64,000 nt of DNA, taken from assembly GCA_020403455.1 (NCBI GenBank), contig JADBXP010000028.1, positions 62,001 to 126,000 on the forward strand. Direction: 5' to 3'. This DNA is from Chitinophagaceae bacterium (GTDB lineage: Bacteria; Bacteroidota; Bacteroidia; Chitinophagales; Chitinophagaceae). Under the pieces are notes generated by a model. The model made no database searches and was not told where the DNA came from. It was given only the letters and a program-made list of their open reading frames with translations. Positions 17,571 through 26,844 of the stretch are shown here, in pieces. A program made the position numbers and the translations under genes. The stretch's first letter is position 1. Every line of letters starts with the position of its first letter.

Positions 17571-19811
17571 TTATTGTTTCCCCAACAATGTAAGGAGCTG
17601 ATTAAATTGATCCTGATTCGATGAATTCATTACTGCTGCTGCCAGGTCTCTTTTCTCAGCAGGTGTCAGGTGAAAACTAAGACTGGCAGCTGTTTCCTTC
17701 TTCGATGGCTGGTATTGAAATACAAATCGACGGAATTCTTTCCCATAAGCATCTGCCATAAAATTGAGGGAAGACTGTTGTCCGAAATCCTGCATCCGGT
17801 ACCAGTTTTTGCTCAGTACCATCATTGGATCAAGTAACATATTTCCCAGATTTCCTTTCATTGAAAGACTATCCCAATCATTGAGACTTCTGTCCCTGAT
17901 CTGTAATAAAACAACACCCGAAGTATTATTCCTGAGCCAGTCCTGAAACACCTGAACAAATCGCAATGCTGATTCTTGGCCGTAATTATCGCGGAGACCT
18001 GCATCCATTACATCAATCACCGGACGGGTGGGCAACCATACATTCGGTAAGACATAAGGGAAGCTGGCATTCATTCGAAGTGCTGTTAATACATTGACAG
18101 ATCCGGCACCACGCCTTGCCATGAGTGTTTGAAAATCTACTGCATCCGGTTCTGTGGAAACGCCTTTTGCTAAAGAATCAGCAGGGTATCGCATCAAAAA
18201 ACGAAGTCGGTCATTGCTGATGAGTAATTTACGTCCGTCACCTGATATAACGGCATGCATCCAGATTGTGGGGATGACTCCCAGAGATTCTTCAGCAGCA
18301 TAAGATTGTAGTGGCTTATCCAATGCTCCCTGCGTATTTTCAGATAATTTTCTTTCAAATGCATAGCCACGGTCTTTGGGGTATCGCTTTCCCTGGTAGG
18401 TGAAATGTTGTACCGGTCCGACCAGATCTCTTGTTACAAAGGAGGAAAAAAGTGGATTGAGCAAGTCTTTTGCAATTCGGTCAGCATAAACGGGATTGCG
18501 TAAACTTTTAATTTTCTCTTGTTGCTGCTGAGCATACAATTCACGGAAATAGGTTGCTCCCAACATTCCGCCCGATGCCCCGGTAATTAAAAATGTTTGT
18601 CGCATGAGACGACCACCTGTGATACTGTCAAGGTGTTGTAAAACATGGAATGTGAAAGTTGCACTTCTTGTTCCACCCCCGCTGGTATTGATAATGAATA
18701 AAAGAGGTTTGTTTTGTTCCTGTCTACTTTTCCATTTTTCCAATCTCTGCCGATATATTTCTTTGTCTTTTTGGATGGAGTCAGGATGAGACATGTTCAG
18801 CAATGCTTCCCTTGAATATTCAGGCCAAGTGCCGGATGTACCATTATAATCCAGCCCATACACTTTGTTGCGTATATCAAGTACATCTTGTTGATACAGC
18901 CATTGCACTATAAAAAAAGCAATGACCAAAATAGGAAGGGTCCAGTTTTTCAGGAATATCGTCAGTGCAGCGGCGAATGCAATCAGCAAAGAGAAAAACA
19001 AAATGATGCTGGCTGCAGCAGGAAGTTGAAACAGCCGGGTATCGGAACTGAATCCTACGACAACTAAAAAAACGAAGGCAATTAGAATTGCTAAGACCGC
19101 AGAAAAATGGTGGCGCTGAAAAACTGATTCTATGAAACTTGCCGGATAATGTCTCACATCTCTTGGCTTGCGCCAATGAAGCCTGGCACTGAGGAACCAC
19201 TTCACCGGTATCTGTGGCTTTTCCAAGTGAAGAAGGTCCGGCGAAGGCCGCTGACCAAATTGTAATGTGGCCTGTCGAATTTCTGCCGACATATTTTTGT
19301 AAATGGTTTTGTCGGCACCAAAAAAATAAAGAAAGGAAATAGCGATGGAAGTGGCGCATCCGATTGTTAATCCCCCCAACATTCCTACGGTTCCCCAAGT
19401 GGAAAAAAGGTTACTGTCACTGGCATAGGAACCCATTTTGACAAGATAAATCAGTAAAAATAACAGGGGCAACAGAGCATTGTTGATACAGTATTTTAGA
19501 AAAGGTTGAGCGGTTGTAACGAGAAAGCGAATGCTACGTGCATGCAGGATGAAAGTAGCGATGTTCCAGCTCATCAGAAAAATGCCCAATGCAAACCCAA
19601 CAATGGCTGTGCTGAGGAAATTGGTGGTACCAAAATATTCAGGTGTCAGAAAAAGTGAGTCCGCCCCAAAATTGCTGAGAAAATGTCCTGTAACTGTTGA
19701 AAACAGAATGTACCAAATTATCAGCAGCTCCTGGTGCTTCCGGAAATGAAGCAGGAACAACTGCACGGGGAGAGCATACCAAAAAATGGAAAATAATTTT
19801 TTCAATGACAT
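17571..19811 (-). CDS. Patatin-like phospholipase domain protein with multi-pass membrane N-terminus
   Basis: A 746-residue protein. The N-terminal half holds several hydrophobic segments (about residues 10-60, 60-90, 105-170 and 240-310), so it is membrane-embedded. The C-terminal half resembles a patatin catalytic domain: an oxyanion-type glycine run GGGTRSA at 378-384, the nucleophile Ser413 in GASGG, and the dyad Asp603 in DAG. These suggest a lipid acyl hydrolase held at the membrane. The ATG at 19811 is chosen over a TTG ten codons upstream. Its partner and substrate are unknown; it lies 34 bases downstream of heme A synthase on the same strand. Confidence 0.75.
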   Translation of the reverse strand: MSLKKLFSIFWYALPVQLFLLHFRKHQELLIIWYILFSTVTGHFLSNFGADSLFLTPEYFGTTNFLSTAIVGFALGIFLMSWNIATFILHARSIRFLVTTAQPFLKYCINNALLPLLFLLIYLVKMGSYASDSNLFSTWGTVGMLGGLTIGCATSIAISFLYFFGADKTIYKNMSAEIRQATLQFGQRPSPDLLHLEKPQIPVKWFLSARLHWRKPRDVRHYPASFIESVFQRHHFSAVLAILIAFVFLVVVGFSSDTRLFQLPAAASIILFFSLLIAFAAALTIFLKNWTLPILVIAFFIVQWLYQQDVLDIRNKVYGLDYNGTSGTWPEYSREALLNMSHPDSIQKDKEIYRQRLEKWKSRQEQNKPLLFIINTSGGGTRSATFTFHVLQHLDSITGGRLMRQTFLITGASGGMLGATYFRELYAQQQQEKIKSLRNPVYADRIAKDLLNPLFSSFVTRDLVGPVQHFTYQGKRYPKDRGYAFERKLSENTQGALDKPLQSYAAEESLGVIPTIWMHAVISGDGRKLLISNDRLRFLMRYPADSLAKGVSTEPDAVDFQTLMARRGAGSVNVLTALRMNASFPYVLPNVWLPTRPVIDVMDAGLRDNYGQESALRFVQVFQDWLRNNTSGVVLLQIRDRSLNDWDSLSMKGNLGNMLLDPMMVLSKNWYRMQDFGQQSSLNFMADAYGKEFRRFVFQYQPSKKETAASLSFHLTPAEKRDLAAAVMNSSNQDQFNQLLTLLGKQ

Positions 19812-19845
19812 CCTTTTGTTTTTCGAATGTCCGTTAATCAATGCA

Positions 19846-20901
19846 TCAGGAACGGACCGGCCTGATGAGGTATAACAGTTTCACCATGACAAGCAACAGT
19901 ACCATACCAGTCAGCTGGTGCAACTGAGCTGTCCATTCAAATCCCCCCCATTTTCCGGGCACGATGCCCTTACTGGTGAGCAGCGAACTGATACCGAGCA
20001 GGACCTGAATCAAAACTACCCCTACAGGTAACCAGCGCATCTGACGCACTGCGGGTGGTAAGTTCGTTTGCCCCAGTCGGAAGGAAAATGCTACGATTGC
20101 AATAAGCAAAAAATAGGCCAAAGACCGGTGAACAAAGTGAATCAGTATGGGATTTTCAACAAAATCTTTCAGTTGCAGGTTTTGCAGGCTGAAGGGGAAC
20201 CATTCACCATTGATGGTAGGCCAGGTAGAGGCAGCCGTTGCTGCTTTATGGCCGGCCATCAGGGCTCCAAATGCCAATTGAATGAGCATCACGCCTAATA
20301 GGATCAACACCCACCGATGAAATCCGCGATGGTTCATCTTCGCAGCATTGTCATATTGTAACTGAAGAGTGAACCACCAGGTATAACAAAGTAAACCGAG
20401 AGCAAAAACAAAATGCAATGCGAGGCGGGTTGGTTTTACGTACACAGCATCACCTGTAAGTCCGCTTTGAACCATGATCCAACCTATAGCCCCTTGAAGT
20501 CCGCCCAATACAAAAAGTATGAGTAGGGGGGTTACCATTGATTTTTTGAAATGTTTTCCCAGCAGCAACCATATAAATCCTACTGCAAACACCAATCCGA
20601 TCAATCGTGCCCAAAGACGGTGAAACCATTCCCAGAAAAAAATAAACTGAAAGTCAGGAAGTTGAAAGTCATAATTGAGCAACTGATATTGAGGAGTTTT
20701 CCGGTAAGCTTCGAATGCAGCCACCCACTCTTCATGGTTCAATGGAGGTAATACCCCCGTAATCACTTCCCATTCTGTGATGGAGAGTCCGCTACCTGTT
20801 AAGCGGGTGATACCACCCAATGCAATTTGAAAAATGGTCATTACAATCCCTATCTGTAACCACCTCATCACCAATCGATCGGAACGCCCTGCTGTTGTCA
20901 T
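19846..20901 (-). CDS. ctaA: Heme A synthase (COX15/CtaA family)
   Basis: A 351-residue membrane protein that converts heme O to heme A, the cofactor of aa3-type oxidases. Eight hydrophobic segments and the family motifs GGITRLTGSGLSITEWEVI, EWFHRLWARLIG and a second half with IHFVHRSLAY and QLHQLTGM supply the heme-ligand histidines. The ATG at 20901 is chosen because a consensus promoter lies between it and an upstream in-frame ATG at 20940. This gene complements the heme O synthase gene (ctaB) in the oxidase run at 52 kb, although the two are 31 kb apart. Confidence 0.95.
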   Translation of the reverse strand: MTTAGRSDRLVMRWLQIGIVMTIFQIALGGITRLTGSGLSITEWEVITGVLPPLNHEEWVAAFEAYRKTPQYQLLNYDFQLPDFQFIFFWEWFHRLWARLIGLVFAVGFIWLLLGKHFKKSMVTPLLILFVLGGLQGAIGWIMVQSGLTGDAVYVKPTRLALHFVFALGLLCYTWWFTLQLQYDNAAKMNHRGFHRWVLILLGVMLIQLAFGALMAGHKAATAASTWPTINGEWFPFSLQNLQLKDFVENPILIHFVHRSLAYFLLIAIVAFSFRLGQTNLPPAVRQMRWLPVGVVLIQVLLGISSLLTSKGIVPGKWGGFEWTAQLHQLTGMVLLLVMVKLLYLIRPVRS

Positions 20902-20921
20902 TTGACTTTGTATTGAGGGTT

Positions 20922-20953
20922 CAAAATTACTACAGACCATCCATGCGCTGCAA
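20922..20953 (-). promoter_or_regulatory. Promoter of heme A synthase gene
   Basis: On the minus strand TTG (20953-20951), 21 bases, then TAATTTTG (20929-20922): a full Bacteroidota promoter. Transcription would start near 20917, downstream of the ATG at 20940, which decides the ctaA start in favour of 20901. Confidence 0.65.
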
Positions 20954-20993
20954 GAAATTTGTGGGTATGGAAACTAATTAGCACTTTTATAGC

Positions 20994-21593
20994 ATGTTAT
21001 CCGTTCAGCACCAGACAACTTTACTGGAGGCAGGAGTAGATGAAGCAGGAAGGGGTTGCTTTGCCGGACCTGTTATGGCGGCGGCAGTCATTTTACCTGC
21101 TGATTTTTTTCATCCCCTGCTCAATGACAGCAAACAGGTGAAGGAAGCCGATCGCTATTTGTTGCGGGAGATTATTTGCAAGGATGCTATTGCCTGGGGG
21201 ATTGGAAGGGTAGATGCAGCGGAAATTGACCGGATGAATATTTTACAGGCAACGTATCGGGCCATGCATTCGGCCATCCAACAATTAACAATCCGGCCGG
21301 AGTTGCTGCTGATAGATGGCAACCGTTTTTCACCCTACCCCTCCATTCCGCATATATGCGTAGTCAAGGGAGATAGTAAGCTGGCCAATATTGCTGCTGC
21401 CAGTATCCTGGCAAAAACTTTTCGGGATGATACCATGAAGCAAATGGCCCTTATGCATCCTCAGTATGGATTTGAACAGAATAAGGGGTATGGTACTGCC
21501 GCCCACAGGCAGGCCATCGAAACGCATGGCTTATGTGATGTTCACCGAAAAAGTTTTAACATCCAATCACAGCAAATGCCTTTGTGGGATTGA
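20994..21593 (+). CDS. rnhB: Ribonuclease HII
   Basis: A 199-residue RNase HII that cuts the RNA strand of RNA-DNA hybrids and starts removal of single misincorporated ribonucleotides. The acidic active-site residues are seen in AGVDEAGRGCFAGP (Asp, Glu), LLIDGN (Asp) and nearby. The YGFEQNKGYGT segment is typical of the family C-terminal half. It is divergent from heme A synthase and abuts the convergent tsaC-like gene with no intervening base. Confidence 0.96.
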   Translation: MLSVQHQTTLLEAGVDEAGRGCFAGPVMAAAVILPADFFHPLLNDSKQVKEADRYLLREIICKDAIAWGIGRVDAAEIDRMNILQATYRAMHSAIQQLTIRPELLLIDGNRFSPYPSIPHICVVKGDSKLANIAAASILAKTFRDDTMKQMALMHPQYGFEQNKGYGTAAHRQAIETHGLCDVHRKSFNIQSQQMPLWD

Positions 21594-22205
21594 TCAACTT
21601 TCTTCCCATAATCCCGCACCCTGTCTGATAACCATACAATCATTTCCTGTACAATCTACAATGGTAGAGGGTATGATACCGCCGGCACCACCATCAATAA
21701 CAATATCTACAAGTGCATGAAAGCGCTCATAAATTTCTTCGGGATCGGCGATGGAAGCAGCTTCATCTCCGGGCAAGGAAGCAGATAGCAAGGGTCTGCC
21801 GGTTGCTGCTACTATGGCCTGAGCAATCGGATGATCGGGAATTCTTAATCCAATGGTATTCTTTTTACTGTGCAATAACTTAGGCACTTGCTTGCTGGCA
21901 GGCAGAATAAAAGTATAGGGTCCGGGCAGGTGGTTTTTTAAGATCCGGTACAAAGGGGTAGAAATACTTTTGGTGTATTGACTTAGATCACTGAGACTGC
22001 TGCATACAAAACTCAGTTGTGCTTTTTGTGGATCTACCTGTTTGATGCGCGCTATGCGCTCTATGGCTTTATGTTGAAAAATATCACACCCGAGTCCATA
22101 AATGGTGTCTGTAGGGTAAATGATAATGCCACCCGATGCCAGGCAGTCAGCCACTTGTCGAATCAAGCGGGGTTGAGGATGTTCGGGATGAATTGTCAGC
22201 AGCAT
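21594..22205 (-). CDS. tsaC: L-threonylcarbamoyladenylate synthase (YrdC/Sua5 domain)
   Basis: A 203-residue single YrdC-domain protein that makes threonylcarbamoyl-AMP from threonine, bicarbonate and ATP, the first step of t6A37 tRNA modification. YPTDTIYGLGCDIF, KQVDPQKAQLSFVC, GPYTFILPAS and IGLRIPDHP are the expected blocks. PSTIVDCTG near the C-terminus fits the nucleotide/substrate pocket. There is no Sua5 C-terminal domain, so the short TsaC form is present. The minus-strand stop shares a TGATCA junction with the rnhB stop. Confidence 0.94.
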   Translation of the reverse strand: MLLTIHPEHPQPRLIRQVADCLASGGIIIYPTDTIYGLGCDIFQHKAIERIARIKQVDPQKAQLSFVCSSLSDLSQYTKSISTPLYRILKNHLPGPYTFILPASKQVPKLLHSKKNTIGLRIPDHPIAQAIVAATGRPLLSASLPGDEAASIADPEEIYERFHALVDIVIDGGAGGIIPSTIVDCTGNDCMVIRQGAGLWEES

Positions 22206-22248
22206 GCATAAATATAATCACCTGCTTCCATATTCAGGTCATGAAAAT

Positions 22249-22275
22249 GCAACGGCGGCCTTGTGCCGCCGTTGC
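22249..22275. other. Perfect GC-rich hairpin in divergent intergenic region
   Basis: GCAACGGCGGC, loop CTTGT, GCCGCCGTTGC: an 11-bp perfect inverted repeat. It lies between the divergent starts of tsaC (22205) and the response regulator (22473), where no transcript of either gene should end. On the minus strand it is followed by only four T residues. The remainder of 22206-22472 shows no ORF and no exact TAnnTTTG element. Confidence 0.5.
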
Positions 22276-22472
22276 TGTAAACCCATTTACTGTTCCGTAA
22301 CCGGCAGCCGCTCAATTCTGCCGAATACCCAACAAAACTATGCTCTCAGAATAGCGATATCAAGGTTATTTATACCTAATCTTTTATCTTTTTACCCCAT
22401 AAAAAAACAGGTAAAAAAACCTAAATTTTCACTGGCGCCTAAATAGCATATTGCACGGATAAATTATTGCTT

Positions 22473-23123
22473 ATGCAACTGGCACTGGTTGATGATCATG
22501 TACTTTTCAGGAAATCCCTCGCTGCCTGTATCAGTCAATGGTCTAGCTATCAGGTTATGATTCAGGCAGGCAGCGGACATGAACTGAAAACCGGGCTACA
22601 GCGACCTCCCCTCCCCGATTTGATTGTACTCGATATTAGGATGCCGGGGATGAATGGTTTTGAAACAATAGAGTGGCTGCAACAACAGTTTCCCAGCATC
22701 AAACTTTTGGTTGTAAGTATGTTGGAAGAGGAACATTGTCTGGAAAAACTCCTGAACATGGGAGTTCATGGTTTTCTACAAAAAGATGCTGAACCGGAAG
22801 AATTAAAAAGAGCACTGGATCAGATCAGTCAAAAAGGTTATTATCTGCACTCTACCACCTGTCTACATCTTCTGCAGGAAAGAAAAAAAACGGAACATCG
22901 TACTTTAAGTGAAACTATGCTGGCTGCAATGCTTTCCGACCGGGAAAAACTTTTCCTGCGCTGGCTTTGTTCCGATAAAAGCTACAAGGAAATAGCCGAA
23001 GAAATGTTCGTGAGTCCGAGAACCATTGATGGCTACCGGGATAACCTTTTGAAGAAAATCAATGTTTCCTCCAGAATAGGATTGGTAACATTTGCTATAC
23101 GACAGGGTATAGTGGTACTGTAA
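22473..23123 (+). CDS. Response regulator, NarL/LuxR family
   Basis: A 216-residue two-component response regulator. The receiver domain (about 1-120) has acidic residues in VDDH, the phospho-acceptor Asp in IVLDIRMPGMNG and the conserved Lys in FLQKDA. The C-terminal LuxR-type helix-turn-helix (about 150-212) reads YKEIAEEMFVSPRTIDGYRDNLLKK. The ATG at 22473 is used; a TTG two codons earlier is the only other option. No histidine kinase is adjacent, so it is an orphan here and the signal is unknown. Confidence 0.93.
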   Translation: MQLALVDDHVLFRKSLAACISQWSSYQVMIQAGSGHELKTGLQRPPLPDLIVLDIRMPGMNGFETIEWLQQQFPSIKLLVVSMLEEEHCLEKLLNMGVHGFLQKDAEPEELKRALDQISQKGYYLHSTTCLHLLQERKKTEHRTLSETMLAAMLSDREKLFLRWLCSDKSYKEIAEEMFVSPRTIDGYRDNLLKKINVSSRIGLVTFAIRQGIVVL

Positions 23124-23132
23124 GAGAAGGTA

Positions 23133-24176
23133 TTACTCAGTAATTTCCCACACCTCCCTGCCACGCAATAATTTATCCAAATCACCCTTGCCTTTGCTGG
23201 CAATAAAATCATTGATCTGGGCTGTCATCACGTCTTCATAACAAGGGCGATCCGTTTGGAAAAACACCCCGAATGGACGAGGGAACTGTCCTCCCGACCC
23301 AATGGGCTGATCAAAAAGTCTAGTAAGTATCTGCGCCTTGTAGAAATCTTTTTCATCGTGGATCCAGCAGTCATTTGCTGAGAAATCAGTTCCCAACTCT
23401 ACTACTTCAGGTTTTAAACCATCCAGCCGAATACCTTTTTGCTGATTGGCACCAAACACCAATGGCTTACCCTGTTCCATGAAAAGGGTTTCTTCGGCCT
23501 TGGTGCCCTTTTCTGTGAACACCTCAAAAGCACCATCATTGAAAATATTACAATTCTGATATATCTCGAGGAAAGAAGATCCCTTGTGTTGATTTGCTCT
23601 GGTAAGCATGTATTGTAGGTGCTTGGGATCCCTATCCATACTTCTTCCTACAAAACTTGCATCAGCTCCGAGCACCAATGCCATTGGATTAAAAGGATGA
23701 TCGATGCTTCCGAAGGGTGTGCTCTTGGTTACCTTATTCTCTTCCGATGTCGGTGAATACTGGCCCTTGGTTAGACCGTAAATCTGGTTATTGAAGAGCA
23801 GCACATTCACATCAAAATTCCTGCGCAGCAGATGAAGTGTATGGTTTCCGCCAATACTAAGACCATCACCATCACCCGTAATGATCCAAACACTTAACTC
23901 GGGTCGTGCAGCTTTTAATCCACTCGCTACAGCAGTAGCCCTGCCATGAATCGAGTGCATGCCATAAGTATTCATGTAATAAGGAAACCGGCTGCTACAG
24001 CCAATTCCACTTACCATTACAATATTTTCTCTGGGTATACCAATGGTGGGCATCACTTTCTGTACCTGTGCCAGAATAGAGTAATCACCACAACCGGGGC
24101 ACCAACGTACTTCTTGGTCAGTAACAAAATCTTTCGAGGTAAGTGCCGGATTCACCGGAGCTGCTACTTCCGCCAT
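23133..24176 (-). CDS. korB: 2-oxoacid:ferredoxin oxidoreductase, beta subunit (KorB type)
   Basis: A 347-residue thiamine-diphosphate-binding subunit that, with an alpha subunit, oxidatively decarboxylates 2-oxoglutarate or a related 2-oxoacid to the acyl-CoA and reduces ferredoxin. VRWCPGCGDYSILA at about residues 24-37 and the ThDP motif GDGDGLSIGGNH at about 100-111 with NNQIYGLTKGQ are typical. The alpha subunit gene normally sits directly upstream, but here the upstream gene encodes a carboxymuconolactone-decarboxylase-like protein, and no alpha gene occurs in the window. Specificity is therefore uncertain. Confidence 0.9.
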   Translation of the reverse strand: MAEVAAPVNPALTSKDFVTDQEVRWCPGCGDYSILAQVQKVMPTIGIPRENIVMVSGIGCSSRFPYYMNTYGMHSIHGRATAVASGLKAARPELSVWIITGDGDGLSIGGNHTLHLLRRNFDVNVLLFNNQIYGLTKGQYSPTSEENKVTKSTPFGSIDHPFNPMALVLGADASFVGRSMDRDPKHLQYMLTRANQHKGSSFLEIYQNCNIFNDGAFEVFTEKGTKAEETLFMEQGKPLVFGANQQKGIRLDGLKPEVVELGTDFSANDCWIHDEKDFYKAQILTRLFDQPIGSGGQFPRPFGVFFQTDRPCYEDVMTAQINDFIASKGKGDLDKLLRGREVWEITE

Positions 24177-24226
24177 ATTTCAAAGTATTAAATTGAAACA
24201 ATTGATTATTCCAAATATACATTAAA

Positions 24227-24586
24227 TTATTCAGCAGATGGACTGTCAGCTATCAATTCTTCCCAGTATTCAGCGGCCCTGCGGGTGTGCGGAATCACAA
24301 TACTCCCCCCCACTACGTTGGCAACAGCAAAGACCTCATACACTTCGGCGGTAGAGACTCCCTGCTCCCTGCTTTTGCCCAGGTGATAACGGATACAATC
24401 ATCACAACGGAGCACCATGCTCGCCACCAGTCCCAACAGTTCTTTGGTCTTTGCATCCAGGGCCCCCTGCTCATAGGTATGTCCGTCGAGGTTCCAAAAA
24501 CGTTTCAATACCAGGTTGTCTTTGCTCAGAATCACCTCGTTCATTCTCTGCCTGTAATCGTTGAATTCATCTGCCATCTTTCCCAT
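24227..24586 (-). CDS. Carboxymuconolactone decarboxylase / AhpD-like family protein
   Basis: A 119-residue all-helical CMD-family protein. It contains CDDCIRYH, the CxxCxxxH redox motif of AhpD-like peroxidase partners, rather than the motif-free form of true carboxymuconolactone decarboxylases. A thiol-disulfide or peroxidase-linked role is therefore more likely than protocatechuate breakdown, though unproven. The ATG at 24586 (MGKMADEFNDYRQRM) is chosen over an upstream extension with poor family match. It precedes korB by 50 bases on the same strand, so co-transcription is possible. Confidence 0.87.
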   Translation of the reverse strand: MGKMADEFNDYRQRMNEVILSKDNLVLKRFWNLDGHTYEQGALDAKTKELLGLVASMVLRCDDCIRYHLGKSREQGVSTAEVYEVFAVANVVGGSIVIPHTRRAAEYWEELIADSPSAE

Positions 24587-24666
24587 AATGATATTTTTTT
24601 TTAAAAGTACAAAATGTCGGTTTGTAGTCATAAAACTGATTAACTTCCCCTTCTAAATATCTGTCC

Positions 24667-26841
24667 ATGTCTAAAATATTTTCTTGCTGCCACCTCCTTT
24701 TCCTGGTGGTTGGTATTTTTTCTTTTGAGCCCATATCTGCCCAACCCGTCAAACAAAAAATCAAGGTTACTGATATGCTGAACATCAGGCAGGTGACACA
24801 GGTTGCCTTTCAACCGGGGGGAGCGGCTGCAGTGTATGTGTTGAATAGCATTGAACCCGATAAGGAAAAAAAAGAGGAATACAATTATCTCAATCGCCTG
24901 GCACTTGTTCAATTGAGCCAGCCCGGAAATCCACGTATGCTAACAGGTAAAGAGGGGGCTTCCCAACCAGCCTGGAGTCCTGACGGTCAACAACTGGCAT
25001 TTGTGCGGGCTGTCGATGGTAAGCCCCAGATCTTTTTGTTGCGTTTAGATGGCGGAGAGGCTGTTCAGTTGACACAGTCGCGGTACGGAGCCGCCAATCC
25101 CGTTTGGCACCCCAATGGACAGCAACTGTTGTTTACAGCGCAGGTTCCATTGCTTGATCTATTCGCAGATGAGGAACTCAATCCCGGGAAAAAAGCGCCC
25201 CTGTTTCCGCTGGAAAAACCAGGCGTTGACAATGAATCCTTCTTCCTTCCTTCAGGAATAAAAGCGGACCCCGATGGCGATAAAGCAGCAGTTCAGGCAT
25301 GGTTGCAGAATAACCAGAAAGATAAAAAAGCCAAGGTCATCAACCACCTGAATTTCCAGGAAGAAACGGGGACGAGCGGAGATATTTCTTTTAGTCATCT
25401 ATTCATCACTTCCGTCACTCCCGGTGCCAAACCCAGGCCTATTACAACCGGTTTTGGCAGATTTACATCCGGTACATTTACACCCGATGGAAAGCAAATT
25501 CTGATAACAGGAAATGTTTATACCAATCTACATCCTGACAGGGTGCAGGAATCAAGTATTTTCATTGCTGATACCGGTAATACACAACTAAGAAAGTGGC
25601 TCGGAGAGCCCGGCTCGTCGTACAACGGTGTTCGCATATCACCATCCGGTAAATGGGTTGCTTTTCAAAAAGGGAAGGCCGCTGCCGTTGACATACCTGA
25701 ATTGTACCTGATTCCAATGAATGGAAGAATCAGTGAGGCTTCCCTACTTCCCTTTGACAGAAATAAAGGAAGTGTCACCTGGAGTCAGGACGAGAAGAGT
25801 CTCTTTTTCACAGCCCAAAGTAATGGAGGCATCCCACTGTATCGGGCAGATATTGCTTCTAAAAAAATCATACCGCTTACTGCGCCGGATGCCGGGGTAG
25901 GAAGTTTTGATCTCGCCAACAATCGTCTGGTATTCGTCCAAACCAATGTGAGCAGTCCTTTTGAGATCGTGATCGCTGACACGGATGGAAAGAATCAACA
26001 GACCATTTCTACATTGAATAGTAGTTGGTTGTCAAATAGAGAAATCAGTATCCCGGAAAAAAGAAGTTTTGTGAATGAGGAAGGAATGACGGTGGAATAC
26101 TGGATCATGAAGCCGGCAGGATTTGTGCCCGGGGAAAAATATGCTACCATTTTGAATATTCATGGCGGACCGAGTGCGATGTGGGGACCGGGAGAAAATT
26201 CCATGTGGCATGAATTTCAATATTACTGCAGCCGGGGTTATGTAGTGGTATATGCTAACCCCCGGGGATCAGGTGGATATGGCGAAAATTTTCTGCGTGC
26301 CAACATGAACAACTGGGGTGTAGGTCCTGCAAAGGATGTGCTTACTGCTCTCGAAAAAGCAGCCGGAGAAGGTTACATCGATACTAGCCGGCTAGCTGTT
26401 ACCGGAGGTTCTTATGCCGGATATCTGGTGGCCTGGATCATTGCACACGATCAACGCTTCAAAGTTGCTTGCTCACAAAGAGGTGTATATGAATTGACGA
26501 CTTTCATGGGAGAGGGAAATGCCTGGCGACTGGTACCTAATTATTTTGGTGGATACCCCTGGCAGCCGGAGGTGAAAAAAGTATTAGACAGGGAATCACC
26601 TCTCAATTACGTTGAAAACATCCGAACTCCTTATATCATTTTTCATGGTGAAAATGATTTGCGTACCGGCGTGATACAAAGTGAAATGATCTACCGCAGT
26701 TTAAAAATTCTCGGCAGACCAGTAGAATATGTTCGTCATCCCGGAGCATCACATGAAATCACGCGCAGCGGGAACAATCGCCAACGCATGGATCAGATGT
26801 TGCGAACACTCGAGTTTTTTGAGAGATATATTAAGCCCTAA
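24667..26841 (+). CDS. S9 family serine peptidase (prolyl oligopeptidase-like), exported
   Basis: A 724-residue exported peptidase. A signal peptide covers about residues 1-26 (ends EPISA before QP). A TolB/WD40-like beta-propeller (SQPAWSPDGQQLAFV, GAANPVWHPNGQQLLF) fills the first 450 residues and would gate access. The C-terminal alpha/beta-hydrolase domain has the nucleophile Ser in GGSYAGY, Asp in HGENDLRTGV and His in GASHEITRSG, a complete triad. It probably trims oligopeptides in the periplasm. It stands alone, convergent with the amidase gene (3 bases between stops). Confidence 0.93.
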   Translation: MSKIFSCCHLLFLVVGIFSFEPISAQPVKQKIKVTDMLNIRQVTQVAFQPGGAAAVYVLNSIEPDKEKKEEYNYLNRLALVQLSQPGNPRMLTGKEGASQPAWSPDGQQLAFVRAVDGKPQIFLLRLDGGEAVQLTQSRYGAANPVWHPNGQQLLFTAQVPLLDLFADEELNPGKKAPLFPLEKPGVDNESFFLPSGIKADPDGDKAAVQAWLQNNQKDKKAKVINHLNFQEETGTSGDISFSHLFITSVTPGAKPRPITTGFGRFTSGTFTPDGKQILITGNVYTNLHPDRVQESSIFIADTGNTQLRKWLGEPGSSYNGVRISPSGKWVAFQKGKAAAVDIPELYLIPMNGRISEASLLPFDRNKGSVTWSQDEKSLFFTAQSNGGIPLYRADIASKKIIPLTAPDAGVGSFDLANNRLVFVQTNVSSPFEIVIADTDGKNQQTISTLNSSWLSNREISIPEKRSFVNEEGMTVEYWIMKPAGFVPGEKYATILNIHGGPSAMWGPGENSMWHEFQYYCSRGYVVVYANPRGSGGYGENFLRANMNNWGVGPAKDVLTALEKAAGEGYIDTSRLAVTGGSYAGYLVAWIIAHDQRFKVACSQRGVYELTTFMGEGNAWRLVPNYFGGYPWQPEVKKVLDRESPLNYVENIRTPYIIFHGENDLRTGVIQSEMIYRSLKILGRPVEYVRHPGASHEITRSGNNRQRMDQMLRTLEFFERYIKP

Positions 26842-26844
26842 TTA

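Noticed and set aside
20902..20940. Upstream ATG (20940) for heme A synthase
   Set aside because: A full consensus promoter lies between this ATG and 20901, so the transcript would not contain it.
21588..21599. TGATCA junctions at convergent stops (here and 48585-48590) as a regulatory motif
   Set aside because: Two TGA stops meeting back to back produce this sequence automatically.
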